This document shows positions 40,461-54,471 of a DNA stretch of 64,000 nt, in pieces. How positions within the stretch are numbered: position 1 is the first letter of the stretch; each line of letters opens with the position of its first letter. Under the pieces are notes generated by a model. That model did not search any database. It saw only the letters and a list, made by a program, of their open reading frames with translations, and was not told where the DNA came from. The stretch comes from Cruorifilaria tuberocauda. Taxonomy: Eukaryota; Nematoda; Chromadorea; Rhabditida; Onchocercidae. The position numbers were made by a program, and so were the translations under genes. The stretch covers positions 186,001 through 250,000 of the forward strand of contig JABVXU010000040.1 of NCBI GenBank assembly GCA_013365365.1, written 5' to 3'.

Positions 40461-43400
40461 GTTTGTGCTGCTTATTTTCTTCATTTATTGTTTCCTACAA
40501 ATTGTCTGACATGGTAATTAAGGTCAACAGATAAGACGATAGAACGACTGAAGAAAAAAAATATATATATATACGCAAAATATAAGCGGAAGATTTCTGC
40601 TTATCTTTTTTCTCCTTTCTCCTTCATTTCATAAAAAGAAGTTTGCATTTTTCTCTCCATTTGTTGAGGATTACTTTTGCTAGTATTCATCTGTTTCTAT
40701 TAGTAATGAGAACATGTCGGAGTTTTGAAATGAGTTTAAATTTAGCTTTGATCAAGTGTAGTTACAAGTATGTGATATTTATCAAAAGCCATCTGATGTC
40801 ATTGAGCTGTGGAAAATTGAGCATGCTTGTTGACCTATGTTTTCCGTAATTTTGCTTTGACCACTATATGTATTTATTTGGGTACAGACGGAAGACGTAT
40901 GTCCTTTTTTTCTCTATTAGTTCTTATGATTTCCATCTTCTCACCTTGTCATTTTTTCATCTGCAAACCTTTAACAATAATTGTTGAGAAAAATTTTGTT
41001 TTTCTAAATGCTTTTTTGATTGATGCTAGTTTTCCTTCTTGATAATATAGTGAGACTCCGGGCAGGTCACAGTATTAATGTGTCTGAGTGAGCGGAAGAA
41101 GGATGCTATTCTTTAGCGCTAATGTCTACTAAAATGACAATTGTTATCTCTTTACGCTTATTCAGTGCCGCGGTTGAAAAATCTCTTGACTTGAATTGTA
41201 TACATGTACGTAAATAATTAAGGTTGATGACGAATGAATGGCTGAAGTTAGTTGATAGCATTTAATGAAAGCAGACTACCGGATCTAATGAGTGGTCCAT
41301 CTCTTCCGATTTGAGCATTCCAATTTCCCTTATTTGTCAGTTTCTTCTACGTCAATTTCATAATTATTTCTAAAAGTTCCTATTATTTACTGTTTCCTTT
41401 CTACTGCTTTTTCATCTATCTGTTCATTCGAATTTTAGCATTGTGCATCCGGTAGGTGCTTGTCCGTCATTCTATCTATCTATTTACCGGTGTCATAGGA
41501 ACGAGCTGCACATGTACATAAGATTAGAAAAGCATGGGAAATAAAATCAACAACAAGCTGCAATGGTTTAGAATTCGACAGTTCCTCAATATTGTCGCAT
41601 TTTTTTGTGATAAGTGTGATGAATTGATGTTGTAATTGAATTTCATTTTAATATTAAGTAATGTTGAATCAAAGGATGCCATTTCTATTTTATTTAGAGT
41701 TTTTTCTGCAAACCACATTGTTCTTTAGTCTTCTTCATTATGTAGTAATGATAGATGATTCGATGGCACCTTTTCTTCATCAGACATGAGCAGCATAATG
41801 ATTCAGCAATAGAAATCTTCATTAGTTATATGATTTTTTTCTTCGAATATTTCAGGCGAAATATACTGATACTCATTTTTCTTCATACATATAAGGTTGC
41901 AAAGTGTGACGTAAGCATGAATACTAGATTTTATTATAATTTCGTTGTATTTGAAAATATCTCTTACTTCTCCATACATTATATAGCTCCAATGAGAGCA
42001 TAAAATCGATATAATGTATGGAGAAGTAAGAGATTTTTGATTGAATGAAGTGTGCAATCAGTTGAAAATTGATATAAATGGGGGTAAGATCACCCTTAAT
42101 AAACATTTTCAGTATACTTGGTCGTGATGGATTAAATTTTTGAAGAGATTTTTATGATTGCGGGAATGTATCTGTACGAATTTTTTTGCTGGCATCAACT
42201 GGAGATTCTTCGAACTGATTTTCTCTGGTGTTCAACCCACTAGATGTTGGTATTAAGTCCAATTGCTTGACGTAATATTATTCTGACTTTTACGACTTTC
42301 ATTTGTTGTTATTACTGATACTCTTTTGAATTTTACTCTATCGCTATTATAAAAAATTGTCTGGCATATTCAAACATAAATCTTAAAATAGTAGCGTTGA
42401 TCCATTAGTCCGAATCTGAATCTTTACTGAATCTTTTTGCTTTTTGAAAAATTTTTTTCCTGATTTTATAACAAATGCAACTCTATATTCTATGAGCTCC
42501 AGCATGTATAAAAAAAAAGATTAGTGAATAGTAAGTCTAACTTCGACTATTAAAGACACGAGACTGTTTTCATTTCGAAGTGAGACTAGCTTACAAATGT
42601 AATGTAATTACATCACAGAATTGTTATTTCAAATGACTGTTAGCTGCTCATTCTTACGCATCACATTTATTATCACATGCATCTTTCTCATTTTAAAATG
42701 TTTTCATTTAAAAATTTAAAGAGACAAATTGTTTATACCTTTATGTATCATTCGGTAAAACGTTAGAGTGTATTGTATTTGAGACAAAAAGAGTTTTGCA
42801 TTGCAAATATTTCTTCCCTGCTGAACTATATAGGATTCTAGGGAAAGGTTAAACACTGATGTGACGTTTTGATTTTTGTGAATTTCTCTTGTTTGTCAAA
42901 AGTTAAGCTGAAGTGTTGGTGTCTGTTACTGCCGTCTGTGGATTCACTTTTGAAAGGAAAAATACAGTAGTAGTGTTTGGTTCCAAATCTGATTTATCTG
43001 TTCTATTTTTTTTTTAATTCTATTTCTGTTTTCAATACAATCAATTTTGGATGATCTCACAGACGAGAACGCATCATTTTTTTCGGTCTTGTCATATTTT
43101 GCCTTCACATTCTCCTCATTTCTGTTCTTTTCATTTTGTGGAAATTATTGACTCTATGGCTGTTCCATTTTCGGTCCTTTTTTCGACCATTTTACTTGTG
43201 GACTAAATGTTAATAAATGTTTCTAAAATTGTCCATGATGTTACACCTGCATGTTTAACTGGACAAAATTTTTTCGAAAATTTTCCAAAGGCAGAAGTGT
43301 TTAATTTTTTCAGCTTCTCTACGCTGATCAAACCACGGGATTTAGATTTATCGTTGTTAATAGATAATGTTGAAGTGGAAAGAGTGACAAATAAAATCCA

Positions 43401-44496
43401 ATAAAATACCATTGTTATAGTTGCTGTCATAGTGATTCTTGTGCATTATTAAACTGGCGGTGATTAATGTTTGATACTTCTATTAAAAAGAATGTAGTAT
43501 GATTGTATATAAAGGAGGTATTACTGATATTTTCCTTTCATTTTCCGCTTTTCATTTCAGTCTATTGTCGGAAGACAAATATGTGATTTTGTAGTGAAGT
43601 AAAATATAAAATATAACTGATTTGATGGGATAGGGCAGAAACTTTGAAACGAATTTTTTTCGAAAAATTAAATTTACAGAAGACTACAAAAATTTTTTTC
43701 TGTAAAATACTATTATTATGTATGTTTGATGAAATAACGACATATTAAAAAGACATAATCTCTCGAGAAAATCATTTATATAATAGTATTTAATATTAAT
43801 ACGGACAAGATTGCTTGTTTGGGTTAGAATGCAGCTTTTACTTTATACACAGGGGGAGAATTGCTCTTAAGTAAAGAACTCAACAAATCAACAAAACACT
43901 TTTTACCTGTTACACTTTCACGAAAAGGTGTTTATTCTATAAATAAGTAACTATATTTCGTTTGTATGCATTTGGATTTTAGTGTATTAAAGACTAATGG
44001 TGTATTACAAACTTCTAATGCATTGAAAATTTTTCGTCAACTTCAGCTTCATCATTCCTCTTCTGAAGCAGTAGTAATATTTATAGTTCAGGTTAATTAT
44101 TTTCTGATACTTCAGAAAAATCCGCATATTTGTTAATTTAATAGTTGATAAAATTTTTGGAGCTTTTTGTTACTATTTACTGCTTTGAATCTCATCTTCA
44201 TACGTTGCCTTTGTTATTGATTGATTTCTCTATGATCTAATGCTGAGGAATTATAGTGTTTTTCCGTGGAGATAAATTTGAAAATTTTTAACTAAAGATG
44301 TAAGAATTTTTCCATTCTCACATCAGTAATGAAAACATATCTTTTTACTAATCGTGCTGACAAGATTTTCTGCAATCGTTGAAGTGTCATTTAGATCACT
44401 TTCATTAGCATTTCTAACAGTGCTTTCTAGCCAGTTTATTCTTGATGTGATATGGAGTTATTAGTTAAAGAAAAAAATTAATGAAAAAACTTTCAG
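40461..44496. other. Long intronic stretch of the Caskin-type gene
   Basis: About 4 kb with no exon I can support. It is T-rich on the plus strand and contains a (TA)n run near 40560-40573 and the inverted repeat at 41959-42034. Confidence 0.4.
41959..42034. repeat. Perfect 26-bp inverted repeat with 24-bp spacer
   Basis: The left arm (41959-41984, beginning ATCTCTTACTTCTCC) is the exact reverse complement of the right arm (42009-42034, ending GGAGAAGTAAGAGAT). The 24-base loop has no symmetry. It could be a small foldback element or a hairpin in the intron RNA. No target-site duplication is evident. Confidence 0.9.
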
Positions 44497-47400
44497 ATTG
44501 CTACATGAACTTGGAAAAAAGGGATTTAATTATAACATCACCATCTTCATCGGTTCCTTTGAAACAACGATTCTTTTATATTGATGGACAAAATTTTGAT
44601 AATGGATATGATCGAAATTCTGCCGGTCCTAGCTCAAGTTATGACAGTTCTTCTAGTTTCGAAAGTATGAAGGTATTAAAATTTTTCCATTTACTATGGT
44701 TTTCTCAACGTGCAATTAATCATAACAATTTTCTCATCGTAGCTTTTTAGAAACATAACTTTTGTCTCTTACCTTTAAATTTCAAGACTTCATTACTCAT
44801 TTTCTCAGTATAAAGAGTTAACGTCCGTAAGATATTTTTCAAACTGACGAAGAAAAGGTTGGAAGTAAGAATGGAATTAACAAAATTAAGTGGTCCGAAG
44901 ACGATTTGTGTTATCACAACTTTATATAATCTGTTAGATGTTTTCTGTTAAAGTTTCGCCACTGAATGTACATGTAAATTATAATTTTATAAGCGAAAGT
45001 TATAAACTTCTGTAGTGTTGCTTCCAAATTAAGGAGAAAATTTCGAATAGTTTGCTATTTATTTGTTTAAATCAGAAACTTGGCGATATTGCAAAGATGG
45101 AATAGTAGAATTAGAGTAATAACATTCATCTTGTTTATGTCGATTAGAGCAATGTAAAATTAAAATCTTGATTGCTTGAGTATTTAGTGTATTTCAGAGT
45201 GGTTCCTCGCACGTTTGTTCAACAGTTGATACCCAAACCGCCATTGACAGTAATTAATTTTTAAAGACTTATCTCTGGCGTATTCGTTATATTGATTTTG
45301 TTATCTTTAATGATTTTGAGTGGTTTTCAGTTATAAATTTTTTGCTGACCTATAACATATTATTTCCACAGTCACAAAATCTACTTACCTGTTATATTGA
45401 TATTCATAAGCTCCTATTTTTATTACAGTATGTGGATCATCATCGGATCTCTTGCTGAACAGTTCCCAATCACGTCTTTCAATGCAAAGCAGTAATAGTG
45501 GTGACGCTTCTTTCATTATAAATATGGCGAACGTGTTTGATGATTCAGGAGCTAAGCACATCGACGGAGATAACCTAGAGGATGTTTCTAGATTATCTTT
45601 TTCTGATATGATACTCAAAGGAATGCCGGTATGCCACATACACCTATATATAAAGAAATCTATATAATGGCAAAAGTTTTTGGTGACGTAAATGTAACGG
45701 AAGTAAAGTTAAATTTATATTGAAGTTAATTAATAAAAGCAATGTTATTTATTTTGATGAATTTACTGAAAAAATATAAGTTATTTGTTTGATCTATTTT
45801 TTTCTCAACATTTATCCTCTGTTTTGATGATTTTGGAGTAGCCTTATTACTTATTTATTAAGTGAAATCAATATCAAAAATATTTTTTTCGTTTCAATTC
45901 GAGCTGTAACGAGACTAATGCTGTTCGTTCAGTCAATTTATCTAGTATGTTATAGGAAACAGAAATTTTGGCAACATGGTTAGGTAATTTGGGTTATTCG
46001 GAATATTTAACAGCCTTCGTGACTCAAGGTTATGATCTTTCGACAATCGCTCGGATAACACCCGAAGATTTGACAGCATTAGGAATAACCCATCCAGTTC
46101 ATCGAAAATTTCTCATTTCTGAAATTCATAGGTGGCGTATAAGAGATAGTTGGCCAATAATGGTACCATCAGGAGAATTAAGGTTATTTTTGTTGTTAAC
46201 AATTTTCAAATTTATTGACTCTTGAATTATTTTGTTTCGTTTTGTTTTTCGAATAAAAGTAATATATTTAATGATACGTTGAATAAATATTTTAGAGATT
46301 GGCTCCCATTAATTGGCCTTTCTGAATATATTAGTTTGTTCGAGGATCAGGGATATTGCAGAATTGGTGAAATTCAAAATTTTATGTGGGAAGACTTCGA
46401 AGATATCGGCATTGAGAAGTTGGGACATTTGAAACGTCTTGGCCTTGCTATCAAAAAAATGAAGGTTGCCTATTATTGTCATATTGGCTTAAATTTACAT
46501 TGTATATATACTTAGATATGGCGATTGTTTTTGAATGAGATTTCGGCTCTATCAGTAGTGCTATTTTCGCGCTTTTATCAGGTCTTGAAGAAGTAACTTG
46601 TCCAGCATTGCTTGGAAATGGTAATTACCAGATTCTCTTCTAGGTTGAGGAGATATATAATTGGGAGTTTTGTACAAGCCGAAATAGTTGTGTCGAGTAG
46701 TTAAAATATAGATATGGTATAAATTAGATGGAATGGACAACGAATTCTCATAGTTACAGTTATTACTTTTGTTCTGCATTAGTGCTATTAATACTTGATG
46801 TGTTGCATTGAACGACAAACGGTTTCACTTATGGAAATTACTTGTGGGAATTATCTTTTTATAAAACAAATTATGTATGGTGAATCTGGCGTGGAGTACT
46901 GACAAAGTTTTCACTGACCTGAATATCCTCATCTTTTATTCGTACAACTAAGTTTAATGAGAAATGGATTTCCCGAACTTATTTTCTTAAGAAAATTATA
47001 TTTCTCAGATTATAGAAGATGTCTATTTACCTAACTGTTTTCAGGACTATGAATTCGGTCGAATTCAGTCGAATGGTTTGCAGCAACTCGTGAGTGTTGC
47101 AGTACATCATAAAAAAATAGACGCTCAGGTAAGTTCCCTATTAAGAGGATCTAGTTCATTTAAGTAATGCTTTTCTCTGTCTTTTCAGGTCAATCTTTGT
47201 CCATTTCTTCTCCGAAATACGCTTCACAAATATTTAAAGGAATTCACATCATTATCATTTTCAAAAAAAGGACCTTTTTAGACAACTTGCGATGGTTTAT
47301 GTTTACACCTGACACCACAACCTCTTGCTGCAATATCCACGTTTCACCCAAGAAGTTTGAGCGCATCGTACGATAAATGTTGTATTACCGAAAAGCAACG

Positions 47401-48794
47401 TCCACGCAGTCGTGAGATCATTCCTACTGAGACACATGTACAAAAACAGGTAGTTCAGAGATAATTACTGAGACACATGTACAAGAACAGGTAGTTCAGA
47501 GATAATTTATTGTGGGTAAAAATTGGAAATGCGGAAAATATTTGTCAGCTTGAATATTATTCTGTTCAGGTATATCCATACTATAACTCAAATCTATTGA
47601 ACGAGACGATTCCCTACCATTTGGAAAGATGTGATGAACAGTCGCTGGAATCGAACTTAAATAAGCGAAAAAAAAGTTCACTTCAGATAAATCCGTGTTC
47701 TCTTTTTCGAATCCCTTCAGAAAGTCGCCAGAAACATTTCATTGTCCGACAACAACTATCCATACTCCCCGCTAGGATTTTAAGTACGGCTGACAATTCC
47801 ATCATTTCTGATTCAGAAGACTATCCACCTCCTCCGGGTTATTATTTCAATTTCTTATCTTGACATTATTTGTAAAAACTAGTAGATTCTCTCTGTATCT
47901 GAAATGTTTAGACATTATTTATCAGTTTTCGTTGGTGACATTGCTCTGAAAAAAGCACGTAAGTAGTACATTGCACAACAGATGGAATAAAAAATAGAAC
48001 AAAATATGTTGTAGTTGATACCGTACTAATTGTTGGATGACTAATTGTTTCCTAATAATAAATTTTTTACTTTTGGGTAGAATTATAGTGAATTTTGTTA
48101 TAGTCATTTTTAAGGTGTTCATTTCAGCACCCTTAGCATGTGAAGGATCCGTTCAGGTTTTGAGATCAGCATTTAATGAATCCGCAATGGCAGCAATAGC
48201 TAAATCAACAAACGGTAGTAATTTTGAACTGCTTGAGATTAATTCCTTCTCATTAAACAGTCAACTTTCATTTGCAAATGATAACTGTGGTACAATAAAA
48301 AGTCGTGACAACTTATTACGGCACAGATGTAACGAAGAAGCGACAAGTACAACTTCTACACAGTCTAACACGTCACATCGCAGGTAAACATATAACATGC
48401 AGATTTTCATCAAAAGTTCAGTCTGACCAATCTAAAATGCAAATGAACTTTTTAAAATTTTCAGATATTACAGCAACGCTCCTTTTTGATGTTTTTGATA
48501 GAATTTTGAACAAAATTTGCATTTACTGAGAATTTGAAGAAAAGAACAAGTGATTTATCGTAATAAATTTTTGTTGAGTTTTCTAGTTAAACATTAATTG
48601 TAAAACTATTAATTATTAGTTGTAATACTTGTGTACTTTATTTGCACCGTTGAAGTTACTCAGCATCAGCGAATAATGGCGATGTATTGAACGATATTGG
48701 TAGTATGCTGCAGAATTTAACGGATGAGTTGGATGCGATGTTATTACCTTCGCAGACCATCGGATATCCTCGCTATAAACAAATCCCATTCTAA
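44497..48794 (+). CDS. Caskin-type scaffold protein, C-terminal part (ten joined exons)
   Basis: Ten exons join without breaking the frame: 44497-44672, 45372-45390, 45429-45628, 45956-46182, 46296-46464, 47045-47128, 47282-47449, 47570-47837, 48128-48383 and 48656-48794 (TAA at 48792). All are flanked by AG and GT. Exons four and five encode two SAM domains with the Caskin pairing: GYDLSTIARITPEDLTALGI in the first, and WEDFEDIGIEKLGHLKRLGL in the second. The last exon encodes DVLNDIGSMLQNLTDELDAM, the conserved Caskin C-terminal helix. Caskins are neuronal scaffolds that bind CASK or Lar-type phosphatases. The N-terminal ankyrin repeats and SH3 domain of the family are not in the window; they should lie beyond the junction. 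The last acceptor (TTGAAG) is weak but is the one that keeps frame. Confidence 0.85.
45956..46464 (+). other. Tandem SAM domains of the Caskin-type gene
   Basis: Two exons, each carrying one sterile-alpha-motif domain. The first has WLGNLGYSEYLTAF and the second DWLPLIGLSEYISLFEDQGY. The intron between them (46183-46295) splits an Arg codon. Tandem SAMs in Caskin polymerise into fibres in the known family members. Confidence 0.9.
47425..47506 (+). repeat. 41-bp tandem duplication spanning a splice donor
   Basis: Unit 1 is 47425-47465 and unit 2 is 47466-47506. They differ at one base (CAAAAAC versus CAAGAAC). Each copy contains the CAG|GTAGTT donor of the exon at 47282-47449. Using the first donor keeps the frame; using the second reads GTA GTT CAG AGA TAA and stops. 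Confidence 0.95.
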
Positions 48795-51700
48795 CAGCAG
48801 ATACAAACTTAGGGTTCTCTTTGTTTTTCTAATTATGATATTAATATTGTGAACTCGGGACCGATCTGAGAATAAAGGCTTGAGAAATATCCACTCCTTA
48901 TTATCTATTGTCTGACAATGTATTTATGCTCAAACTTACCGAACATTATTGATACCCATTATTTTAACGGGTAAGTTATCCCACTGCACATGAAACAGTA
49001 AATTCTATAAATTACAACTTGAAGTAATTTGAAATATTAAACTAGTTTCAGCATAAAGCATTTCCTAATAGTTTGCAGAAAAGTTGCATAATTAAAAAAT
49101 AAAGGAATGCAAGTTGGATTTTGATAACATCATAAACACAGGGATTATGGAACTTATTTTCATTGTTCGTTTTATAGGTGAATTTTCTACAGCTTACTCA
49201 ATCAACGTAAATATGTGGTAGTGAAGTAGAGTTAGAATAATTCGTTGTTTCTACATATATAATCTGACATAAAAATAGCACACTACCATTATGCAAACAA
49301 TCGTTCATTTGTTGCGAATACTATTAAACAATGCATTTTAAATGAAACATAACAATGAAAACCAATATTGACTGGTCTTTGTTATGCTTTGTTTGTTTCT
49401 TTGCAGATAGTAATGCAAACTTTATAGACCATATCTCATCTCATTGTTTTACGTTATAAGTGATTATTAATCTATCCTCATGTTTTTTAACGGGAAGATG
49501 TTTTGATAAAATTTGATAACAATGTCGCCGCCGGTCGTGTTTCAACAACCTCAACTATTATTTACGAGGAATCCAGTGTTTTTTTCTCGGCCTATTTTGT
49601 AGAAGATTGAGAAGAACCAAATATATCTAATGTAGACTCATGATTATCAGTGGCAACATCCATTCTAGGATTTAAGTCACCTTGACACATGGAACAATTT
49701 ATGCCATTGATAACCAGTTAAATTAGACTACTGCATATCAGCGGCCGGACTGATCCTTGGACCACACTGGCATAAATATTCTCTAATGGGAATTATTCGT
49801 GTATATATAATATAGTTATGAGGGAATATCACGGGTAGAACTGCTCGTTTTCTTGTTGATCGTATGAAAGTTTGGTGGTTGATTGTAGGGATTGAATGGG
49901 ATGCAGACGGTGGTAGTATGAGTGAAATTAAGGTGCATTATCTAGAAACAAAGAGAACTAAGTAAACAAATATGTATGACTTTCTGCGATAATTTAATGT
50001 ATAAGATGGAGAGACTTACATATTAATTAGATAATGATTCATTCTTTGGGTATCGAAAACGTTCGTTTAGTATTCAGTACCATTTGCCAAAGAAATATTT
50101 CAAATAAAACAATACAGAAATATGCTTTCCCAACTTGAAATATTTTTCTTCAGCAAAAAATTCATCTTTAGTGTTGCTACTTAGCAAGCAAAAATTGTTC
50201 AGCACTTCCGCAAACACATATTGATTAAATTAACATACCCCTAAAGCAACACGTAACTCGACAATCAACCCATATTAGAAAATAATGCATTAGTCATTTT
50301 CCTAAGCACTGTTTACTTTATTAAAATAATATCATTTGGCTACAGTACTGAAAATAAAGACAAACTATGCTTTCTTAATTATAAAGTAAAAAAATGAAAA
50401 TTGAATGAGCAATAATGTGGTATTGTATGATGATGTGTAAAACGAGGAGATCATAACTCATTATATGAGATCTACTGAAGTAATAACGCAGCAAGAATTG
50501 AAGACAGTTTGGAGCTGCTACATGAATAAAGCAACCGCATCAATCTGTCATCTTAGAGTTCCAATCAAATCTTAAAATTTTGTTGAAGCTTTTTATAAAT
50601 AATTGATCTACAGGCAAGTGAAAACTTCTTCCATCCAAGCCAGCTCTTGAAAACTTTTCAAAATTTCATGCTTCAGAATAAAAAATTCATCGAAAATTTA
50701 ACAAAAAAAAGGCTTTATTCAAGGCAGATACTTCCGCAAGTAGTCCTGAACAGGTCCTCACATCTGTGAACTACCAGCCGTATTAAACATCTCATTACTC
50801 AAATTAAGGATTGAATTTACAGTCTAGATTTCTAAATCCTTTTGCAAAATGGTGCAATTTGTTTCACCTTCGATTCCAAATCAAGATTTGAAAAAGAAAT
50901 TCTCAGCTTGCAATGCATTTTACCGCAATAACAATAAAATAATCAAGTGTAGAAATACTCCCATGACTTCTACATTTTTCAGTTTAGAATCAATTCAGTA
51001 ACAATTTAGAATCTCCGTTTCAGAATCGCATGAACATAATTAATAGTAATATTTTCTTTCTCGTTATTATTTCTGCTTGATCTCGGATTTTAAAAATTAT
51101 GGTAAGAAAACGGAATGCGCGAATGAGTGAAAACAAAAAATATTTATACAACACATAACTGATGTGAGTAGAATGAGAAAAATCAGCTAGCGTCAACATG
51201 CTGATATATGAAACCAATACACGTATTACTACAACTTATACTACGAAGCTAATAAATAAAGCTAACAATTTAGGGAAGAAAAAAATCAAATCAGTACAAC
51301 TCAATCGAAAGAACTGGAAAACATCTACTTTTCATGCTTACAAAAGAATACCACATATAAATGAACTGTATTAAAGAATGCAGTAGTTGGGAGAGAACAG
51401 CGAATAACATACAAAAAAACAACTCGATTAAATAAATAAACTATACGCTGATGATGGTTTGATGTCAGTAGCATTTATTAAAGTTTTTTAGATTTTTTTC
51501 TCTGACAGTCTCTTAAAATATGGCATTGAAACCTCAAGAACGCTTTCTTCATACGAATTTGAAATTTTAGTAGAAATTCCTTTATTTCTATTTCACAAGT
51601 TATAAAACCGTACCATCCGTCATTAGTTTTCTCAACCAGTTGAAGGTTTTATCGTTACGAGACAATGAATAAACTAAATAATCAATGACGCCTTCAAAGA

Positions 51701-54083
51701 TTTTTCCGAATAAGACAAGCGAGCAAAACACTTTAAATTTACAATATGAAAATGACTTCAGGTTTCATTTGTTATCAGTTGGAACGCCAGAGATTAATAA
51801 TATTGAAACATAAAAAATGTGAACCACACACCTCAACAAGACGAACCCGAACGGGCACAGAATTTATACTTTCCCGCTGCGCATAGCAGCCATTCTTCAA
51901 CTTTTCATTGTATTTTTATCCTCCCATAAGTCATTTTACTGATTACTAGATAGAAGATAGACTAGATATGTAGCATTTTCTCATATCTTATCAATTTACA
52001 CGACTTAATCTTTGCCGAAGAGAGCAAGCAATACTAAAAGTTTGAATCAGCGACAGTTAAAATTCAAGGACAGGAAATCAAGCAGCGTCATTTTCTTTTC
52101 GTAAGTGTTGTAATTTATCCGGTGCCCGTCTTAGTTATAAAAAAAATGATAATCTGATATTTCATGCAGACTATAAAAACGCATACCGAGCAAGAGCGGC
52201 AACAATAATAACAACTAGTTTGTTTTAAATCACATAGGATAGCCCCGTTTTCAAAAACGCTACAACATCTTACAAAACAAGGATAAAACCGTTTAATCTT
52301 ATTCGAAAAATGCACACTTTTGTGAAGTAATGTTTAAAAACTTGCACTAAATCAATCAGAAGGTGCTTTCCTCTTCTTCCCTTCTCAATGATACCAAACT
52401 AAAAGTTGTAAAAATAGAAGTGAATGGAAGAATGAGGCATGAAAAAGTATTAATAGGAAGCTTAGCAAAGATAAATTTAATGTGAATTCAAGATGAAGGT
52501 CTTTCATGAAAGGAAAGCCGTAGTTTTCCATTAAAAGAGTGAAAATTAACAATTAATGGCTCAAGCACAGAAATTTTGGTTGATCAGATCTTAATAAGTA
52601 TGTATACTTTAGGGAATTAAAAATTGAATTATTGGTACCATGTAAATAACAATAACATAATGCTTATTCTAAGTTTGACTTCACAAATAATTCGAAAAGC
52701 TAAATATCTCAATATAGAAATAATGCTTTTCTTGACCATTAATGATTACAACAAGTAGACATTTACTTTTAAATGAAAAAATTACTTATAAGTAAATATA
52801 AGTACATATATCCTTTATAATGAAATGAAAAGCAATCATTATGCACGTTTTCCAAAAACAGAAAAGTGCAGAAGACGGCAAAATCTGTAGCATTAAAGGA
52901 TAATAGATACACTGAAAACTTTTGATAAGCAGTACTACGTCTCCGAGAACTTTAGCAACTCAAATATCACAATCTCAGTTGGTTGTGTAGAAAATGGCAT
53001 GTAAAATAGTTATATGGTTGACAATAATAATGCTGAAGCACAGAAGGAGAGAATTTGAAAAACTGATATAAATACAAAAGGCATCACCGGTTGACCAGTG
53101 CCATACGAGTGATTAAATTGTTTTAATGGCTAATACTGCAGTTTTTTTTAAATTTAAATAGCTTATTTATAGTGTATTCCATGTGTAATAGCAGACTAAA
53201 GAGAAATGTATGCATTAGTTGATTATATAGTTTCAATATTATCGCAGTTTTGATCCAGTATAATTTAAACTTTTCATATTTTTATAACTGATTTGTAACT
53301 TACTCGTGAAGATGTCAGTAAAAACTGTAAGTATGCCATGCAAAAAAAATCGTTTTTGAACTCGTACGGAAATTCATCAAAACCTAACCCGACTTATGCC
53401 GGAAATCACTGTCGAACTTTGACCCATATGAAACGCTAAATTTGAAAATTAGAATTAAAATTTAATTAACAAGCAACCAATTTCCTGAAGCTGAGATATG
53501 TTGTTGGCTGAAAATGCCATTTGAAATGAATGTTGAATCTGATCGCAATGGTCCTGACTGACGTTGATAAAATAAATAACTTGCACGCCGCTTTTGAATG
53601 CTTCCACCACTTCCATTTGCATTTGCATGGTATTTATATTAACGTTCTCCAGTATGTACTGTATTGGTACCAATGATTCGTACTCAAACTGGCTAATATA
53701 AACTTTTTATAAGGCAAAAATATTTGTATCTTAATATATCGATGTCAACAACATTCGAATCTAATATATCTAATACTAATAATCTCTATTTTTTGAATAT
53801 ATTATTGACTTTACGAATAATCTTCATAGAAATGATTACTTACAGCAGTGTTCAGTTGACGATGTACATACAGACTGCTTTATGAGTAAATTGTTTTGTT
53901 TTTGAGAAAATGAGCAATCTGTAAAAGATAGTAAAATACCAAATTTTAATGAACGTCTTCATCAGACTTCATGTGTTCGATATTTTTGATTCATCTGTTC
54001 GATGCTTTACAAAACACGTCCAAAAAATTATTTGACAAACTGCTCGTCATTCCAAACGATTCTTTCATCTTGAAATTTCGCAG
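48795..54083. other. 5.3 kb intergenic region between convergent Caskin and Capicua genes
   Basis: No exon chain, RNA gene or repeat family was recognised. It contains both 3' ends; ATTAAA on the minus strand (plus 53945-53950) is a possible Capicua poly-A signal. A 72-codon minus frame at 53455-53673 was considered and not called. Confidence 0.5.
48871..48876 (+). other. Probable polyadenylation signal of the Caskin-type gene
   Basis: AATAAA 77 bases after the stop codon, in GAGAATAAAGGCTTGAG. Position and context suit a nematode 3' end. Confidence 0.5.
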
Positions 54084-54471
54084 TTATTTGATAAGAAAAT
54101 GGCAATTACCAGCGGACGGTGTCATAGGAGACTGCATACTTGCCATCATTTTCTGTCGCATTTCACGAATTTTAAGCGTTAGAGTTTGTTTATTGGGAAA
54201 GAATTGTCGATATTTGTTTTGAAAAGTCGAAATGGCTTGCCCTCAAATCATACCACATAAGTATAGACGAAATTCCACAATAATTTTTAATAAGAATGAC
54301 TACTAACAAAAACCAACCTGAAGGAAACATCCCATATTCTTCAAGAAGTTCAACGACTAACTGCCTCCGGTGATCGAGTAATTTGCGACTTGCTGATTTT
54401 TCAACGGAGCCGTCAAGAGGTGTTTTTGGTGTTCGCGGACTATAGAGTAGTAATGGAGAAACACTATCATC
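54084..54471 (-). other. Capicua C1 DNA-binding region (last two exons)
   Basis: [20 protein letters not shown] is in exon 54471-54318, and [20 protein letters not shown] in exon 54235-54084. In known Capicua proteins this C-terminal C1 region works with the HMG box to bind TGAATGAA-like sites. The TAA is at 54084-54086. Confidence 0.9.

Noticed and set aside
41803..42057. Open frames over the inverted repeat on both strands
   Set aside because: They owe their length to the AT-rich repeat arms, carry no family signal, and lie inside an intron.
47192..47281. Possible Caskin exon after the CTTTTCAG at 47184-47191
   Set aside because: No in-frame donor before a stop; skipping it to the acceptor at 47282 keeps frame.
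53455..53673. 72-codon minus frame downstream of the Capicua stop
   Set aside because: No family resemblance and no splice or start context linking it to Capicua; the conserved C1 end and stop already lie at 54084.
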